NCBI RefSeq assembly: GCF_014696355.1
Contig: NZ_JACJQA010000027.1
Span: 62,001 to 126,000, forward strand
Length of the DNA: 64,000 nucleotides
From: Pseudanabaena sp. FACHB-1998
Lineage (GTDB): Bacteria > Cyanobacteriota > Cyanobacteriia > Pseudanabaenales > Pseudanabaenaceae
Direction of reading: 5' to 3'
How positions within the stretch are numbered: the stretch's first letter is position 1; each line of letters starts with the position of its first letter. Below the pieces are notes generated by a model. That model was not told the DNA's origin, searched no databases, and worked only from the letters and a program-made list of their open reading frames with translations. The position numbers were made by a program, and so were the translations under genes. Positions 63,457-64,000 of this stretch are shown in pieces.

Positions 63457-64000
63457 ATGTCATCTACCATTGATCCTCGCCGCCAAAGGGAGCTAGTCCG
63501 TTTATTAGAGAAAATGGGGCTAGATCAAACCAAGTTAGAACGGGGCAACTCTCAAGGTTTTGATTGGTTATTAATCGATCGCGCTTTAGTGCATCCCAGT
63601 TTTTCGACTAGTTATAACAATGATCAATTGGAATTTGTGGGTGATAGCGTTCTCAGGTTGTCGGTCAGTTTATTTTTGCAAGAGCGCTATGGCGATCGCT
63701 CGGTGGGAGATTTAGCGGCTTTGCGATCGCATCTAGTCAGTGACAAGACCCTTGCCGAAATCGCGAGTATTTATGAATTACAGAAATATGTAGTGGTGTC
63801 GAATGCCGCTAAAAATGACTCGCAGGCTTTGCGATCGCTTCTTGCTGATGCGCTCGAAGCTTTAATGGCAGCTTTATTTATTAATACTCAAGACTTAGCC
63901 TTTATTCGCAATTGGCTCGATCCGCATATGCATCGCTTTGCAGAGGCTTTGCTGGCTATTCCTGCCTTGGGTAATTACAAAGTTGCGTTGCAAGAACTCA
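63457..64000 (+). CDS. rnc: Ribonuclease III, 3' end outside window
   Basis: ATG 63457 (MSSTIDPRRQRELVRLLEKM) and open to the window end. The RNase III signature is NDQLEFVGDSVLRL; ALVHPSFSTSY precedes it and ALEALMAALFINT with its catalytic-type acidic residues follows. It processes rRNA and double-stranded RNA. This codes the endonuclease domain only; the dsRNA-binding domain would lie beyond the window, or be absent as in mini-III forms. Confidence 0.85.
   Translation, partial: MSSTIDPRRQRELVRLLEKMGLDQTKLERGNSQGFDWLLIDRALVHPSFSTSYNNDQLEFVGDSVLRLSVSLFLQERYGDRSVGDLAALRSHLVSDKTLAEIASIYELQKYVVVSNAAKNDSQALRSLLADALEALMAALFINTQDLAFIRNWLDPHMHRFAEALLAIPALGNYKVALQEL

Overview
This 64 kb window looks like an ordinary chromosomal segment of a cyanobacterium. 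Supporting evidence is very frequent HIP1-type octamers (GCGATCGC) in genes on both strands, and genes for sulfolipid synthesis (sqdB), NDH-1 (ndhF and a CRR6-type NdhI maturation factor), a tandem-BMC carboxysome shell protein (CcmP type), a CYP38-like thylakoid-lumen cyclophilin, and cyanobacterial families such as DUF3084, DUF29 and DUF2949. A Pseudanabaena-like filamentous lineage is my guess; it is not proven from the sequence. I saw no rRNA, tRNA, CRISPR array, prophage block or complete insertion sequence.

Layout. 1-2810: C39-like peptidase (cut by the window edge), hisA and an oligopeptide-type ABC permease. 2896-6989: an accessory stretch with a DUF29 protein, a nuclease-like plus HEPN-like fusion, a multi-pass membrane protein, a MITE that carries a smaller MITE, a toxin-antitoxin pair whose toxin has an in-frame stop, and an SRPBCC protein. 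7184-31317: housekeeping genes (alaS, aldo/keto reductase, Orn/Lys/Arg decarboxylase, ndhF, aminotransferase, Hpt protein, arsS, MoxR ATPase, DUF3084, ccmP, sqdB, response regulator, quinone oxidoreductase, ssb, 2Fe-2S ferredoxin, universal stress protein, then the overlapping cysteine synthase-mutT-TPR operon). 31375-49252: APC permease, CRR6 factor, DnaJ protein, PMT-type glycosyltransferase, DsbA-like lipoprotein, two sensor kinases, MoaD-like protein, PhoH, lumenal cyclophilin, glycosidase-like protein and alanine racemase. 49229-55501: a methyltransferase coupled to a giant TPR/O-GlcNAc-transferase-like protein with two catalytic modules, beside a type IV pilin. 55688-61870: a minus-strand cluster of five unrecognised genes, four with an xDGD motif and three apparently paralogous, followed by a GH19-like lysozyme/chitinase carrying four N-terminal repeats, a Uma2 protein and a small P-loop protein. 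The end holds a branched-chain-type substrate-binding lipoprotein and a truncated rnc.

The most striking non-coding feature is the number of near-perfect palindromes, mostly with a GC-NNN-GC triloop core (often GCGAAGC/GCTTCGC). Several belong to dispersed families with their own outer inverted repeats, and six pile up within 560 bp at 37684-38235. Many can act as terminators, but several lie between divergent genes where termination cannot be their purpose, so they look like REP/MITE-type elements. The best candidates for an undescribed system are the DGD-motif cluster (58427-61870 with the GH19 gene) and, second, the nuclease-HEPN fusion at 3390-4079.
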